Assembly (NCBI RefSeq): GCF_001904615.1 | Contig: NZ_MRBY01000023.1 | Location: forward strand, 1-57,120 | Direction: 5' to 3' | Source: [Limnothrix rosea] IAM M-220 | GTDB taxonomy: Bacteria > Cyanobacteriota > Cyanobacteriia > Cyanobacteriales > MRBY01 | Length of the DNA stretch: 57,120 nt | In this document: positions 1 through 10,786 of the stretch, one piece after another | How the letters are laid out: each line of letters begins with the position of its first letter | How positions within the stretch are numbered: position 1 is the stretch's first letter | The notes under the pieces: generated by a model | What the model was told of the DNA's origin: nothing | Database searches by the model: none | Seen by the model: only the letters and a program-made list of their open reading frames with translations | Program-made: the position numbers and the translations under genes

Positions 1-450
1 AACTATATTAACCACACTCCCTCGACATGTCAACACCTTTTTCTGAAAATATTTTTTGATACCCTTCTCGCATACCCTCAAAGTGACTCTCAGTAAGCCT
101 TCTAGCATCGTTCGGAAATATAAAAAAACTCGCAATATACTCGACATCTCTACACAGCTCTTCTCTTTCGTCACGCAACCGCCATTGGCTCTAGGTAAAT
201 AAATCTGCATTTTTGTTGGCTTTGATAAGCTAACTAACCGAATCCTACATTTGTGGCTTTATGGTTAACGCTTATTGTTCTTTGGCTCTTGGACAGGTTT
301 AATGAGGGAGTTTGTATTAGTCATGTCGTCGAGCAAAGAATAGTCGCCATGGATATTGCAGACTAGGAAAGGAAAAAAAGGTAAACTAACCTCGATATAG
401 CAGGTGATTTTCTTTTGATAGTCAAAGCTGTCAGGATTAAGACAAAACGG
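1..450 (-). other. Gene-poor left flank with decayed coding traces
   Basis: No intact gene is visible here. On the minus strand a charged, protein-like stretch (about 30-196) reads between a stop near 197 and one near 27, without a convincing start. A 66-codon minus ORF (265-465) contains the string CLNPDSFDY, which recurs as CLNLDDFDY about 260 bp away. Composition is AT-rich and, unlike most of the window, no HIP1 palindrome occurs. I read it as degraded coding DNA of unknown origin next to a transposase relic. Function cannot be assigned. Confidence 0.4.
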
Positions 451-660
451 TAAGAAGAGCATCAATAGTTTCTTCTATTGTTTGAAAATATTTTTCCTCG
501 CTTTTCTGATGTTCTGTTTCAACCATCCTCAACATTTCTCGATGGGATTCATCTGTGCAGATTAGGGCGCTAAATAGCGAAGATGGCATTGTGCTTCTTC
601 CATTAACTTCCTAATGCGTATTACTCTTTGACGTGAATCAAGGTGCGGAAAACGGGCATC
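451..660 (-). pseudogene. Decayed IS630-type transposase C-terminal fragment
   Basis: Minus-strand translation gives the string RKLMEEAQCHLRYLAP, a stop (562-564), SAQMNPIEKC, a second stop (529-531), GWLKQNIRKA, and after a one-base shift TIEETIDALL. This resembles the end of IS630/Tc1-like DDE transposases, where the pattern YLPPYSPxxNPIExxWxxLK carries the last acidic catalytic residue (here the E of NPIE). Two stops and a frameshift make it non-functional. No terminal inverted repeats were found. The family call rests on one motif block, so other DDE transposases remain possible. Confidence 0.55.
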
Positions 661-1015
661 GATGCTTACATGTCTATAGTCAAAGTCATCAAGATTAAGG
701 CATTTAATAGGCTTCAGAGTCTTGTTATGCAGGAGCTTGAAATATTCGTCGGCTTCAACTTAACGTAAAGGCTTTTTCATATAAGCTTTTTCCGTCTAAG
801 GCTCATTGAGGTGGACTCCAAATCAACAGATATCTTGTGTATTGAATGGGCTGGAGATGCTATTAGATTGACCGCTCTAAGCACTGCCTGAAGAGTTAGG
901 ACTAGCAGTGAGCGTCACAATCTACATTTGGACTCAAGGTACTTATAAGTATTATTCGGTTCTAGGGGAGCACCTACGTCTGTTCCATTCAACTTCTCAA
1001 AATGCTATTGAATTT
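661..1015. other. Non-coding stretch beside the transposase relic
   Basis: No open frame of convincing length is present. Minus-strand translation near 670-770 gives a protein-like patch (EADEYFKLLHNKTLKPIK, then CLNLDDFDY) interrupted upstream by stops, probably another piece of dead coding sequence. Nothing recognisable lies between about 780 and 1015. Confidence 0.4.
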
Positions 1016-1426
1016 TTAGGAATCTTGATTGGCTAACTTTTTTTCTAATTCTTCGAGTTGTTCACGGCGGGTTTCGATTTCTAGCTGACGACGTGTGAGA
1101 TCTTGGCTTTGGGAAGTGATCTCCTGCCGCCAAGTCTCGATTTTTGCTTGCTCTTTACGAATGAAATCAGGTGTAATTGAATCCTGTGCAAAGTGTCGTT
1201 TAACAACTTCAAGGAGCCAATCTGTTGCGTTATGAATGCTGAGAAGTGAATTATCTTCGCCAAGTTTTACAATAACTAGCATTCCTGCTGCAAAGGACTT
1301 ATGGTCTAGTAAAATTTCGAGACGATCGCCAAGTTTCCAGCTACCGTCTTGTTGCTCATGGGCAAGAATAAGTAGCTGTTGATGACCAGTTAAGGGATTA
1401 ATTTGAACTTGGGCGAGGTGACGCAT
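1016..1426 (-). CDS. Hypothetical coiled-coil protein downstream of valS
   Basis: This is a 136-residue protein of unknown function. I chose the ATG at 1426, which gives an N-terminus of MRHLAQVQINPLTG and lies 16 nt after the valS stop; the longer in-frame start would run inside valS. The N-terminal half looks like a small beta-rich domain. The last 50 residues are strongly heptad-like and charged (EIETRREQLEELEKKL), predicting a coiled coil. There is no signal peptide or membrane segment. Tight spacing after valS suggests cotranscription. I recognise no family beyond a probable conserved cyanobacterial hypothetical. Confidence 0.7.
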   Translation of the reverse strand: MRHLAQVQINPLTGHQQLLILAHEQQDGSWKLGDRLEILLDHKSFAAGMLVIVKLGEDNSLLSIHNATDWLLEVVKRHFAQDSITPDFIRKEQAKIETWRQEITSQSQDLTRRQLEIETRREQLEELEKKLANQDS

Positions 1427-1442
1427 TACAAAGGAAAAGTGG

Positions 1443-4184
1443 TTATTGTAGGCGCTGTAGCCGTTCCTGCAAGATGTTTTGCTGGGCTTCAGCTTCAGCG
1501 AGGGAGTTTTTCGCACTTTGAATAACCGATTCGGGGGCTTTGTTGACAAAGCCGGGATTATTCAAACGACTGCTTAAAGAAGCTATTTCTTTCTCTACTT
1601 TACTTAAATTCTTCTCTAGTTTTGCACAAAGAGCCGGAACATCGACTAAACCTTCTAAAGGAATTAATACTTGTATTGTTCCCACAACGCCGGCGATCGC
1701 CTGTTTTAGATCAGAATTAAGGGATTCAGTAAGTTTCAAGGTTTCAACTTTCGCCGATTTGTAAATGTAAGCTTCGCCTTTTTCTAAGGTTGTCAGTTCA
1801 GGGGTTGACTCACTTTGTAAAATGACATTAACTGTTGCGCTGGGCTTGATTCCGGCTTCGGCGCGCAGATTTCGAATGACGCGAATTGTTTCAATTAATA
1901 GAGTAAATTCTGTTTCTAAAGCTTTGTCTACAAGGTTTTCATTCTCGGCGGGATAAGGTTGAGTTGCAACAAATGTGTTGCCATTGCTCTGGGTTAAAGT
2001 CTGCCAAATCTCTTCGGTGATATGAGGCATAAAAGGGTGAAGAAGCTTCAGGATATCTTCTAAAACCCACGCCAAAATCTGCTGGGCAACTCTACGGGAT
2101 GAAGCATCTTTTTCTTCTTTGGCATACAAGCGTGGCTTTGCTAATTCGATATACCAGTCACAAAAATCACCCCAAATAAATTCATAGAGAGCTTTTGCAG
2201 ATTCGCCTAAGGCATAATTTGCAAGGTTATGGTGAGTGTCGGCAATCACTTGATGTAACCGTGACAGAATCCAGCGATCGCCTAATTCTAGATCTGCATC
2301 AGCAGGGCGACCTAAAACAGCTGGTGTTTGCCCTTCTAGGTTCATCATGACAAAACGCGCAGCATTCCAAAGTTTGTTCGCAAAATTTCGAGAAGCTTCA
2401 ACGGATTGGGATTCGTCGGTTTTCCGGTCATACTGAAGACTAATATCCTGACCAGCACCAGCAACTTCGCGAATTAATGTGTAACGCAACGCATCGGTAC
2501 CATAACGATCACACATTAAAAGAGGGTCAATGCCGTTATTGGCAGATTTCGACATTTTCTTGCCGTTTTCATCCCGCACTAAACCGTGAATATACACGTC
2601 TTTAAACGGAATCTTGCCAGTGAAGTGGCTAGACATCATGGTCATTCGGGCAACCCAGAAGAAAATAATGTCAAAGCCTGTAACCAAAACGCTATTTGGA
2701 AAATATTTTTGAAAATCAGGAGCGTTTTCATCGGGCCAACCTAAGGTTGAAAATGGCCAGAGTCCAGAAGAAAACCAAGTATCCAAAACGTCAGAATCTT
2801 GCTCTAATAGACAATCTTCACCATATTCGGCGATCGCCTTCTGTTTGGCTTCAGCTTCATCATGGGCAACAACGAAGGGAGTATCGTCTTGAATTTCGCC
2901 CTTCGTTTCACTAACCACATACCAAGCGGGAATTTGATGACCCCACCACAACTGACGAGAAATACACCAATCATTCAGTTTTACGAGCCAATCACGATAA
3001 ACTTTCCGCCAACGCTCAGGCACGTAATTCGGTTGATTATCTTCATCCAAAAACGCCAAAGTTTTGCTGGATAGCGGATCGATTTTGACAAACCATTGAG
3101 TTGACAAAAGAGGCTCGACAGGAACTTTGCCGCGATCGCTGTGGGGAACCGCGTGCCGATAATCTTCCGTTTTAATCAGAACACCATCTTCCTTCAGCTT
3201 CGCAACTAAATTTTTACGCGCTTCAAATCGATCCTGACCCGCAAACATGCCAGCATTTTCGTTGAGTGTGCCATCACGATTCATGATATTGATAAACGGT
3301 AAATCATGGCGTTTACCCATTTCAAAGTCATTAGGATCGTGAGCCGGCGTTACCTTTACACAACCTGTTCCAAATTCTAGATCAACTAATTCATCCGCAA
3401 AAATCGGAATCTCACGACCAACAATAGGCAAAGTAAGGGTCTTACCGATGAGATGTTGATAGCGTTCATCATTTGGGTTAACTGCAACGCCCGTATCACC
3501 AAGCATAGTTTCGGGACGAGTGGTCGCAACTTCTACAAAACCACTGCCATCGGTCAAGGGATAACGGAAATGCCAAAGATGCCCGTCAACTTCTTTGCTT
3601 TCAACCTCAAGGTCAGACACCGCCGATTGGGAAGCCGGACACCAATTAACCAGATAATTACCGCGATAAATAAGGCCTTCATCGTAGAGGGTAATAAAGG
3701 CTTTTTTGACAGCTTCCGATAAATTTTCGTCGAGCGTAAAACTTTCCCGCGACCAATCCGCCGACAAACCCATGCGTTTTAATTGATTCACAATGGTGCC
3801 ACCGGATTCTTCGCGCCAAGCCCAAGCTCGTTCTAAAAATTTCTCGCGGCCTAGGTCATAACGGGTTTTGCCTTCTGCTTTAAGCTGTTTTTCGACAATG
3901 GTCTGTACGGCAATACTCGCGTGGTCAGTACCGGGTAAACACAACACATTTTCTCCCTTCATGCGGTGATATCGCACAATTGTGTCGATCAAGGAGGTAT
4001 TAAATGCGTGACCCATATGGAGTTTGCCCGTAACATTTGGCGGCGGAATTACGATGCAAAAAGAGTCGCCTTCTTTGCTGGGGTCTGCCTGAAACACTTG
4101 CTGCTCAAGCCAAGTCTGTTGCCACTTATTTTCTGTGCCGTGGGGGTCATACTGGCTGGGAAGGTTTGGTGCTTCGTTAGTCAT
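1443..4184 (-). CDS. valS: Valyl-tRNA synthetase
   Basis: A class I aminoacyl-tRNA synthetase that charges tRNA-Val in the cytosol. From the ATG at 4184 it is 913 residues, normal for bacterial ValRS. The HIGH-type signature is HMGH at residues 56-59, following IPPPNVTGK. The CP1 editing domain contains [12 protein letters not shown], which removes mischarged threonine, and KMSKS is present as [11 protein letters not shown]. The anticodon-binding domain is followed by a C-terminal coiled-coil arm typical of ValRS. An upstream in-frame ATG (4229) would add 15 residues without homology support, so the shorter start (MTNEAPNL) is preferred. Confidence 0.97.
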   Translation of the reverse strand: MTNEAPNLPSQYDPHGTENKWQQTWLEQQVFQADPSKEGDSFCIVIPPPNVTGKLHMGHAFNTSLIDTIVRYHRMKGENVLCLPGTDHASIAVQTIVEKQLKAEGKTRYDLGREKFLERAWAWREESGGTIVNQLKRMGLSADWSRESFTLDENLSEAVKKAFITLYDEGLIYRGNYLVNWCPASQSAVSDLEVESKEVDGHLWHFRYPLTDGSGFVEVATTRPETMLGDTGVAVNPNDERYQHLIGKTLTLPIVGREIPIFADELVDLEFGTGCVKVTPAHDPNDFEMGKRHDLPFINIMNRDGTLNENAGMFAGQDRFEARKNLVAKLKEDGVLIKTEDYRHAVPHSDRGKVPVEPLLSTQWFVKIDPLSSKTLAFLDEDNQPNYVPERWRKVYRDWLVKLNDWCISRQLWWGHQIPAWYVVSETKGEIQDDTPFVVAHDEAEAKQKAIAEYGEDCLLEQDSDVLDTWFSSGLWPFSTLGWPDENAPDFQKYFPNSVLVTGFDIIFFWVARMTMMSSHFTGKIPFKDVYIHGLVRDENGKKMSKSANNGIDPLLMCDRYGTDALRYTLIREVAGAGQDISLQYDRKTDESQSVEASRNFANKLWNAARFVMMNLEGQTPAVLGRPADADLELGDRWILSRLHQVIADTHHNLANYALGESAKALYEFIWGDFCDWYIELAKPRLYAKEEKDASSRRVAQQILAWVLEDILKLLHPFMPHITEEIWQTLTQSNGNTFVATQPYPAENENLVDKALETEFTLLIETIRVIRNLRAEAGIKPSATVNVILQSESTPELTTLEKGEAYIYKSAKVETLKLTESLNSDLKQAIAGVVGTIQVLIPLEGLVDVPALCAKLEKNLSKVEKEIASLSSRLNNPGFVNKAPESVIQSAKNSLAEAEAQQNILQERLQRLQ

Positions 4185-4411
4185 GCTAGGTCTAAATGTT
4201 CTTGAGACTATAATTTTAAAGCTATTCAAAGCGATTTGAACGCTTGATTTTCAAGCCTTGTTTATTTTGGCTGAATTAATCGCTGCTCTCACGAAAAAAT
4301 ATGGTGTTTTTTACCGAGAAGAAACATTTTGCTCTGGAAAAGGTTCCTAGGGAGATAGTGGGCTGTCAAGCTAAATGTGTTACAAGAGGAAAGCTTTGTA
4401 AATTTGGTGGC

Positions 4412-5029
4412 ATGAACAAAAATTCTCTGTTGTACATTGGCGTATTTCTTGCGGGAGCTATTATTACTCCCCTGTACCTCAGTTTGTTCACTGATAATGA
4501 TGGCGATCGCCTCAATGAAGTTACGGAAGAAAACTCGACTTTCCCAGAACCAGAAAATAATTCGTTAGTATCTGAGGAACAATCAAATCAGGTTTTCGTT
4601 CCGAGAGATAGTCAAGAGGCAATTGAAAGTGACTATGCCATTAGTCCGGAACTAAGAATCCCGACCTCTCTGCCACAATATGCAACAAATCAACCAAGCA
4701 TCCCTGGCTATCCCAACTATTCAGCCATTCCCCCTGTCGCCCTCAGCTTCCCCAAGCAAATAAGCAATGAGAGTGCCGTTATGCCACAGCGTCCGCTGTC
4801 AACGGGAGAAAGTTTAAGAACAGAAGATCAGGCGATCGCCCCTAAAACGACCCAATCAGTGCCGATATTAGGAAGTACGGCGCGGAGTTTATCGGAAAAT
4901 ATTTTCACCCCACCACATACTCGCCCCGATCCAGAAGCCATAGCACCTGAACCTTTCAGCACAGGCAACATTGCACCAGCAGAATTTAATCTCAGAAATT
5001 TTGCAACTGACGATGTCGACTCAGAATAA
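4412..5029 (+). CDS. Hypothetical membrane-anchored, proline-rich protein
   Basis: A 205-residue protein from the ATG at 4412, which has a GGTGG sequence just upstream; an in-frame ATG at 4301 would add 37 unlikely residues. One N-terminal hydrophobic segment (about residues 5-25, SLLYIGVFLAGAIITPLYLS) suggests a signal anchor. The remaining 180 residues are rich in Pro, Ser, Glu and Asn, with no recognisable fold, and look disordered. It is transcribed divergently from valS and convergently with tktA. No family recognised. Inference: a single-pass protein with a long unstructured domain outside the cytoplasm. Confidence 0.6.
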   Translation: MNKNSLLYIGVFLAGAIITPLYLSLFTDNDGDRLNEVTEENSTFPEPENNSLVSEEQSNQVFVPRDSQEAIESDYAISPELRIPTSLPQYATNQPSIPGYPNYSAIPPVALSFPKQISNESAVMPQRPLSTGESLRTEDQAIAPKTTQSVPILGSTARSLSENIFTPPHTRPDPEAIAPEPFSTGNIAPAEFNLRNFATDDVDSE

Positions 5030-5077
5030 AAAAATCAAGAATACTTTGACCAATCGTAAATTGGGTGGTCGATAAAC

Positions 5078-5110
5078 GAAAAAAGAGCAAGCCAAAGCTT
5101 ACCCTTTTCA
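5078..5110 (-). terminator. Probable rho-independent terminator of tktA
   Basis: On the minus strand AAAAGGGTAAGC pairs with GCTTGCTCTTTT (two G-U pairs) around a four-base loop, followed by further T residues. It lies 37 nt after the tktA stop and may also slow transcription arriving from the convergent hypothetical gene. Confidence 0.7.
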
Positions 5111-5146
5111 AATTTCAAATAATTCAGTTTAATTTAACAGATAAAA

Positions 5147-7153
5147 TTAACCGAGCACTTCTTTTGCAGTGCTAACAACATTTTCAACGGTGAAACCGTA
5201 TTCTTTCATGATGATGCCACCGGGAGCAGAAGCACCAAAGGTGTCAACACCAACAACTGCGCCTTCAAAGCCAACATACTTATACCAGCTCATAGTGCAG
5301 CCAGCTTCTACCGCAACACGCTTGGTGACAGACTTCGGAAGTACAGACTCTTGGTAAGTAGTATCTTGCTCTTCAAAACGTTCGACACAAGGCATGGAAA
5401 CCACACGAACATTTTTACCAGTAGAACGGAGTTCATCAGCAGCGGCAACACAGAGTTGAACTTCACTACCAGTACCGATCAAAATAATATCGGGAGTGCC
5501 TTCACTGTCAGAAAGAATGTAACCACCCTTTTCGGCTTTCTCAATAGAGCTACCTTCAAGGTTGGGGAGATTTTGGCGTGTCAGGGCAAGGAGGGTCGGA
5601 GTCTTTTTACTTTCTACAGCGACCTTGTATGCACCGGATGTCTCGTTCACATCAGCGGGACGATAGACATAGAGGTTGGGAATTGCACGGAGAGAGGCAA
5701 CCTGTTCAATAGGCTGGTGTGTTGGGCCATCTTCACCAAGGGCGATGGAATCGTGGGTCATCACCCAGATTACGCGGGTCTCAGAGAGAGCAGACAAACG
5801 GATGGAGTTCCGCATGTAGTCACTGAAGATTAGGAAAGTCGCGCCGTAGGGAATTAAGTTAGTTCCATGGAGGGCGATCGCATTACAAATCGCACCCATG
5901 GCGTGTTCCCGTACACCGAAGTGAACATTACGGTTTTCGTAAGCGCCTTTCTGGAAATCGCCGGAAACTTTGATTTCAGTCAAGTTGGAGTGGGTTAAGT
6001 CAGCAGAACCACCGATCAACTCATCTAATACAGGGGCGATCGCATTAAGAGTCGCTTGGGAATGCTTACGGGTCGCCATGCCAGCCACATCAGGGGTTGC
6101 TGTAGGGAGGCAATCAGCCCAGTTTGCAGGCAATTCACCAGAGAGGAGACGCTCAAGTTCGGCTGCTTCGTCAGCATACTTGGTCTTGTAGGTCGCCATA
6201 ATCTGATTCCACTCGGCTTCAGCGCTTGCACCACGGTCAACGGCTTTACGGAAATGACTGAGGGCATCTTCAGGAACCTCAAAGGGACCATAGTTCCAGT
6301 CGAGCTCCTTGCGAGTTAGTTCGATTTCAGATTCACCAAGGGCTGCACCGTGAACACCAGCAGTGTTGCCTTTATTAGGGGAGCCATAACCAATAATGGT
6401 GGTGACTTTAATCATTGTGGGCTTATCAGTGACAGCTTTTGCTTCTTCAATCGCTTTGGCGATCGCATCGGTGTCAGTGTTGCCATCCTCTACATGGAGT
6501 ACATGCCAACCATAAGCCTCAAAACGAGCACTTACATCTTCAGTGAAAGCGACATCGGTAGAACCATCAATGGAAATATGGTTATCATCATAGAGAGCAA
6601 TGAGCTTACCGAGACCCCAGTGACCAGCAAGGGAAGCGGCTTCGCCAGAAATACCTTCCATGTTGCAACCATCACCCATAATTACGTAGGTGTAATGATC
6701 AAAAAGTTTTGCATCGGGCTTATTGAAACGGGCAGCCAAATGTGCCTCTGCAAGGGCAAGGCCGACACCATTCGCAATACCTTGGCCGAGGGGACCCGTT
6801 GTAACTTCAACGCCGGGAGTAACAAAGTTTTCGGGGTGACCGGGAGTCTTAGACTTCCACTGGCGGAATTGCTTTAGATCTTCTAGGGAAACACTGTCAT
6901 AACCAGCCAAGTACATCAAAGCGTACTGGAGCATGGAACCATGACCAGCAGATAGAACAAAGCGGTCTCGGTTAACCCAATTGGGATTTTTGGGGTTAAA
7001 GCGCATGAACTTATCCCATAGGGTATAAGCCATAGGAGCTGCGCCCATCGGCAATCCGGGGTGACCGGACTTCGCCTTCTCGACGCCATCAATTGCTAAA
7101 AAGCGAATTGCATTAATACAAAGTTGGTCAATAGATTGGGTAGCAACGGTCAT
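5147..7153 (-). CDS. tktA: Transketolase
   Basis: This thiamine-diphosphate enzyme transfers two-carbon ketol units in the Calvin cycle and the pentose phosphate pathway. Its 668 residues match the family. The N-terminal domain carries the substrate-contacting SGHPGLPMG and the ThDP/Mg motif GDGCNMEG, extending to DDNHISIDG. The central pyrimidine-binding domain has FGVREHAMG with the catalytic glutamate and [12 protein letters not shown]. The C-terminal transketolase domain is complete. In a cyanobacterium the main role is regeneration of ribulose bisphosphate. It stands alone, with its own terminator and a 155-nt gap to upstream fabF. Confidence 0.97.
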   Translation of the reverse strand: MTVATQSIDQLCINAIRFLAIDGVEKAKSGHPGLPMGAAPMAYTLWDKFMRFNPKNPNWVNRDRFVLSAGHGSMLQYALMYLAGYDSVSLEDLKQFRQWKSKTPGHPENFVTPGVEVTTGPLGQGIANGVGLALAEAHLAARFNKPDAKLFDHYTYVIMGDGCNMEGISGEAASLAGHWGLGKLIALYDDNHISIDGSTDVAFTEDVSARFEAYGWHVLHVEDGNTDTDAIAKAIEEAKAVTDKPTMIKVTTIIGYGSPNKGNTAGVHGAALGESEIELTRKELDWNYGPFEVPEDALSHFRKAVDRGASAEAEWNQIMATYKTKYADEAAELERLLSGELPANWADCLPTATPDVAGMATRKHSQATLNAIAPVLDELIGGSADLTHSNLTEIKVSGDFQKGAYENRNVHFGVREHAMGAICNAIALHGTNLIPYGATFLIFSDYMRNSIRLSALSETRVIWVMTHDSIALGEDGPTHQPIEQVASLRAIPNLYVYRPADVNETSGAYKVAVESKKTPTLLALTRQNLPNLEGSSIEKAEKGGYILSDSEGTPDIILIGTGSEVQLCVAAADELRSTGKNVRVVSMPCVERFEEQDTTYQESVLPKSVTKRVAVEAGCTMSWYKYVGFEGAVVGVDTFGASAPGGIIMKEYGFTVENVVSTAKEVLG

Positions 7154-7308
7154 AGTGCGTATTTCTGACTGTAAACAACAAATAGGAAAAACTATAAAGG
7201 GTTACCAATACATCGAGTATGGCGATGGGCTCTCCCCAAAATTACACTCATCATCCCACTGTTGGGATCGATGGGCAAGAATGATTTCTGTCAAATCGAT
7301 AACATTTA

Positions 7309-8562
7309 TTAGGGGTGGTATTTTTTGAATGCTAATGTCACGTTATGGCCACCAAAACCAAAAGAATTCGATAGGGCAACTTCTATTTTATGTTCGCGGC
7401 TTTCATTGGCAACGTAGTCTAAATCGCATCCTTCTTGGGGTTCTTCCAAGTTAATCGTGGGAGGTACACGATCATTGGCGATCGCCATGGCTGTGGCAAC
7501 AGCTTCAATGCCACCAGAGCCACCGAGTAAGTGACCCGTCATGGATTTTGTCGAACTGACTAAAATTTTATAGGCTTGGTCACCTAAAGCTCGTTTAATT
7601 GCTTTTGTCTCGGTGATGTCGTTGGCGGGAGTACTTGTACCGTGGGCATTAACGTAATTCACTTCGTTCGGTGCTAAGCCACCATCTTTCAAAGCCAATT
7701 CAATGGCACGAGTTGCCCCAGTTCCTTCTGGTGTTGGTGCGGTCATGTGGTAGGCATCGCAGGTCATACCGTAACCGACAATTTCACCATAAATTTTTGC
7801 GCCGCGGGCGATCGCATGCTCCAACTCCTCAAGGATAAGAATGCCTGCGCCTTCACCCATCACAAATCCATCTCGATCTTTATCAAAGGGACGACAAGCA
7901 TGTTTTGGATCGTCATTACGACGGGATAAAGCACGGGCAGAAGCAAATCCGGCATAACTGAGGGGAGTAATCGCAGCTTCTGTGCCACCAGAAATCATGG
8001 CTTTTGCGTAGCCTCGTTGTACTAAACGAAATGCTTCGCCGACGGCGTTAGAGCCAGCAGCACAAGCTGTTACAGTACAACTATTTGGGCCTTGAGCACC
8101 GGTATGAATGGCGGTTAAACCGGCTGCCATATTGCCGATCATCATCGGAATCATGAACGGGCTACAACGACTGGGGCCCTTCTCTAAATAAATTGTTTGC
8201 TGGTCTTCTAATACCTTGAGGCCACCAACTCCAGTGCCAATCATCACACCGACATCTGGTGCATTATCTTCATTAATGATGAGTCCCGCATCGGCGATCG
8301 CCTGCTTACTCGCTGCAACGGCAAATTGGGAAAAGCGGTCCATACGCTTGGCTTCTTTTTTTGAAATAAATTCAAAGGGGTTAAAACCTTTAACTTCTCC
8401 CCCAATACGACAAGCATGCTCCGATGCGTCAAAAGCTGTAATCAGGTCAATACCGTTGCGACCAGCCATCAAGCCGTCCCAGTATTCTTCGAGGGTATTG
8501 CCAATGGGGGTAATTGCCCCCAAGCCAGTGATCACAACGCGATGCAGAGATGAGTTTGCCAT
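7309..8562 (-). CDS. fabF: 3-oxoacyl-ACP synthase II (KAS II)
   Basis: Condensing enzyme of type II fatty acid synthesis: it joins malonyl-ACP to a growing acyl-ACP. Starting at the ATG at 8562 (MANSSLHRVV) it is 417 residues, the usual FabF length; a start at 8613 would add 17 residues unlike the family. The thiolase-fold triad is visible: Cys167 in VTACAAGS, His307 in NAHGTSTPAND and His344 in KSMTGHLLGGSGG. It follows acpP on the same strand across a 165-nt gap, the acpP-fabF order common in bacteria, so enzyme and carrier are probably cotranscribed. Confidence 0.96.
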   Translation of the reverse strand: MANSSLHRVVITGLGAITPIGNTLEEYWDGLMAGRNGIDLITAFDASEHACRIGGEVKGFNPFEFISKKEAKRMDRFSQFAVAASKQAIADAGLIINEDNAPDVGVMIGTGVGGLKVLEDQQTIYLEKGPSRCSPFMIPMMIGNMAAGLTAIHTGAQGPNSCTVTACAAGSNAVGEAFRLVQRGYAKAMISGGTEAAITPLSYAGFASARALSRRNDDPKHACRPFDKDRDGFVMGEGAGILILEELEHAIARGAKIYGEIVGYGMTCDAYHMTAPTPEGTGATRAIELALKDGGLAPNEVNYVNAHGTSTPANDITETKAIKRALGDQAYKILVSSTKSMTGHLLGGSGGIEAVATAMAIANDRVPPTINLEEPQEGCDLDYVANESREHKIEVALSNSFGFGGHNVTLAFKKYHP

Positions 8563-8727
8563 AATAAGGATTAAATCTATTTGCAGTGGGGAGAAGGTAA
8601 CTTCGTTGTCCACTCAGGACGTGATAAGAACGTCGCTTTAAACAACAAATCTAGCCAGAAAGCCGCGATTACTTATTAAAAAGTCGCAGCTCTACAACTA
8701 GAATTACATAACCGTTCTAAAGCTGAA

Positions 8728-8967
8728 CTAGTCAGCTTTGGAGTCAATAATTTTCACTGCTTCACCGACAGTTGTAATTTGCTCAGCAACTTCATCAGGA
8801 ATGTCAATATCAAACTCTTCTTCGAAGGCCATAATGAGCTCTACTGTATCTAGGGAGTCTGCTTCTAGGTCAGAAATAAAATTAGCTTCGGGAGTGACAG
8901 AGTCGGCATCGACATCCAGTTGGTCGACGATAATACCTTTGATTTTGTCAAAAATTTCTTGGTTCAT
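8728..8967 (-). CDS. acpP: Acyl carrier protein
   Basis: Small acidic four-helix carrier for fatty acid intermediates; 79 residues. Ser38 in the DSLD motif ([10 protein letters not shown]) is the site for the 4'-phosphopantetheine arm added by holo-ACP synthase. The helix II recognition sequence [17 protein letters not shown] is intact. It is the first gene of the acpP-fabF pair and reads away from gatA, leaving about 250 nt of intergenic DNA that must hold both promoters. Confidence 0.98.
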   Translation of the reverse strand: MNQEIFDKIKGIIVDQLDVDADSVTPEANFISDLEADSLDTVELIMAFEEEFDIDIPDEVAEQITTVGEAVKIIDSKAD

Positions 8968-9217
8968 TGAATTGATGATTCCTAAAGTTTGTTTAAGCGC
9001 AATTTGAGCTTTAAAAATAAGCGCTCATCAATTTAGCATTTCGTCGTGCTAGCGAGAAACAGACTTACTAAATTAGCATAAACTTCAATTATTGTATCGG
9101 ATGGTGGTTCCGTTACTGAGGCGATCGCCGAAAAATATTTTTCCCTGGATGATTGTCAGGAACGAAGGCGAATAGATACACTGGTTTCGGTATTAAGAAC
9201 GAGAGAAGAGACCAATA

Positions 9218-10672
9218 ATGTCAGCCATCCGCGCACTACATCAACAGTTAATTTCCAAGGAACGTTCTGCTGTTGAGATTTTGACAGACACTTTTGCACG
9301 CATTCAAGCAGTAGAGCCGGATGTAAAAGCTTTTTTAACCTTGACCCAAGAGCAGGCGATCGCCCAAGCCAAAGCTGTTGATGACAAAATTGCCGCGGGC
9401 AAAGACATTGGTTTACTCGAAGGTATTCCCATTGCCATCAAAGACAATATGTGTACGAAGGGGATCACCACAACCTGTGGCTCTAAAATCCTTGAAGGCT
9501 TTGTCCCGACCTACGAATCCACCGTCACCCAAAAATTAAAAGACGCTGGCGCAATTATGGTGGGTAAAACGAACCTCGACGAATTTGCCATGGGAAGTTC
9601 CACAGAAAACTCTGGCTATCAAGTTACCGGAAACCCTTGGGATGTGACGCGTGTCCCCGGTGGCTCTTCTGGTGGTTCAGCAGCAGCAGTAGCAGCTGGT
9701 GAAGCTCCCATTTCCCTTGGCTCCGATACAGGTGGCTCTATTCGCCAGCCAGCTTCATTATGTGGCGTTGTGGGCATGAAACCGACCTATGGCCTCGTAT
9801 CTCGCTTTGGATTAGTAGCCTACGCTTCTTCTCTAGACCAAATCGGCCCCTTTGCGAAAACCGTTGAAGATGCCGCGATTTTGTTAGAGGCGATCGCCGG
9901 CTATGACGCAAAAGACTCCACAAGCTTAGACGTTGAAATTCCCACATACAGTCAAGCCCTAAGCACTGACCTCAAACCAGACTTAAAAATTGGCATCATT
10001 AAAGAAACCTTCGGAGAAGGCCTAGACAAAGAAGTCGAAGCAACCGTTAACCAAGCCATCGAACAATTCAAAAAACTTGGCGCAGAAGTTGAAATCATTT
10101 CCTGTCCACGCTTTCGCTATGGCCTACCAGCCTACTACATCATTGCCCCGTCAGAAGCCTCCGCAAACCTCGCTCGCTACGACGCAGTTAAATATGGTGT
10201 GCGCAACCAAGACGCTGGCAACTTAATGGAAATGTATACCCAAACTAGGGCAACAGGCTTCGGCGCAGAAGTTAAACGCCGAATAATGTTGGGTACTTAC
10301 ACACTATCTGCTGGCTATTACGACGCTTACTACTTAAAAGCACAAAAAGTTAGAACCCTGATTAAGCAAGATTTTGATGCAGCCTTCTCGAAAGTTGACG
10401 TGCTAATCTGCCCAACCTCACCAACTACGGCTTTTAAGGCAGGAGAAAAAACAAATGATCCCTTGAGTATGTACTTGTCAGACTTAATGACCATTCCGGT
10501 CAACTTAGCAGGTTTGCCAGCGATGAGCGTTCCCTGCGGTTTTGACAAACAAGGATTACCTATCGGCATGCAATTAATTGGCAATGTTCTCCAAGAAAAT
10601 CTGCTTTTCCAAGTAGCCCATGCCTACGAGCAATCAACCGAATGGCATAAACAAACAGCTCGTCTGTCGTAA
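9218..10672 (+). CDS. gatA: Aspartyl/glutamyl-tRNA amidotransferase subunit A
   Basis: Glutaminase subunit of GatCAB, which converts Glu-tRNA-Gln to Gln-tRNA-Gln in organisms lacking GlnRS; it releases ammonia for the GatB subunit. 484 residues. The amidase Ser-cisSer-Lys triad is present as Lys75 (PIAIKDN), Ser150 (PGGSSGGS) and Ser174 ([11 protein letters not shown]), with spacings of 75 and 24 residues as in the structurally known GatA. It is monocistronic here; gatB and gatC are not in the window, as is usual in cyanobacteria. It is convergent with rplL. Confidence 0.97.
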   Translation: MSAIRALHQQLISKERSAVEILTDTFARIQAVEPDVKAFLTLTQEQAIAQAKAVDDKIAAGKDIGLLEGIPIAIKDNMCTKGITTTCGSKILEGFVPTYESTVTQKLKDAGAIMVGKTNLDEFAMGSSTENSGYQVTGNPWDVTRVPGGSSGGSAAAVAAGEAPISLGSDTGGSIRQPASLCGVVGMKPTYGLVSRFGLVAYASSLDQIGPFAKTVEDAAILLEAIAGYDAKDSTSLDVEIPTYSQALSTDLKPDLKIGIIKETFGEGLDKEVEATVNQAIEQFKKLGAEVEIISCPRFRYGLPAYYIIAPSEASANLARYDAVKYGVRNQDAGNLMEMYTQTRATGFGAEVKRRIMLGTYTLSAGYYDAYYLKAQKVRTLIKQDFDAAFSKVDVLICPTSPTTAFKAGEKTNDPLSMYLSDLMTIPVNLAGLPAMSVPCGFDKQGLPIGMQLIGNVLQENLLFQVAHAYEQSTEWHKQTARLS

Positions 10673-10729
10673 ACCACTGCACCGACAAATTTAACCGGCA
10701 AATTTAATTTACACATTTACACAAAACCA

Positions 10730-10762
10730 GAAAGGCGGATGTTCCCAGAACGCCCGCCTTTC
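10730..10762. terminator. Hairpin between convergent gatA and rplL
   Basis: GAAAGGCGG (10730-10738) pairs perfectly with CCGCCTTTC (10754-10762) around a 15-nt loop. It lies 57 nt after the gatA stop. A moderate T-tract follows on the minus strand, so it may serve the rplL side as well. Confidence 0.65.
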
Positions 10763-10786
10763 CTAGCAAATATTCACTTTGAACAA

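Noticed and set aside
1-210. Minus-strand frame open to the left edge of the window as a partial gene
   Set aside because: The frame with the best protein character has stops at both ends, and the edge-open frame has poor composition; evidence for a living gene is insufficient.
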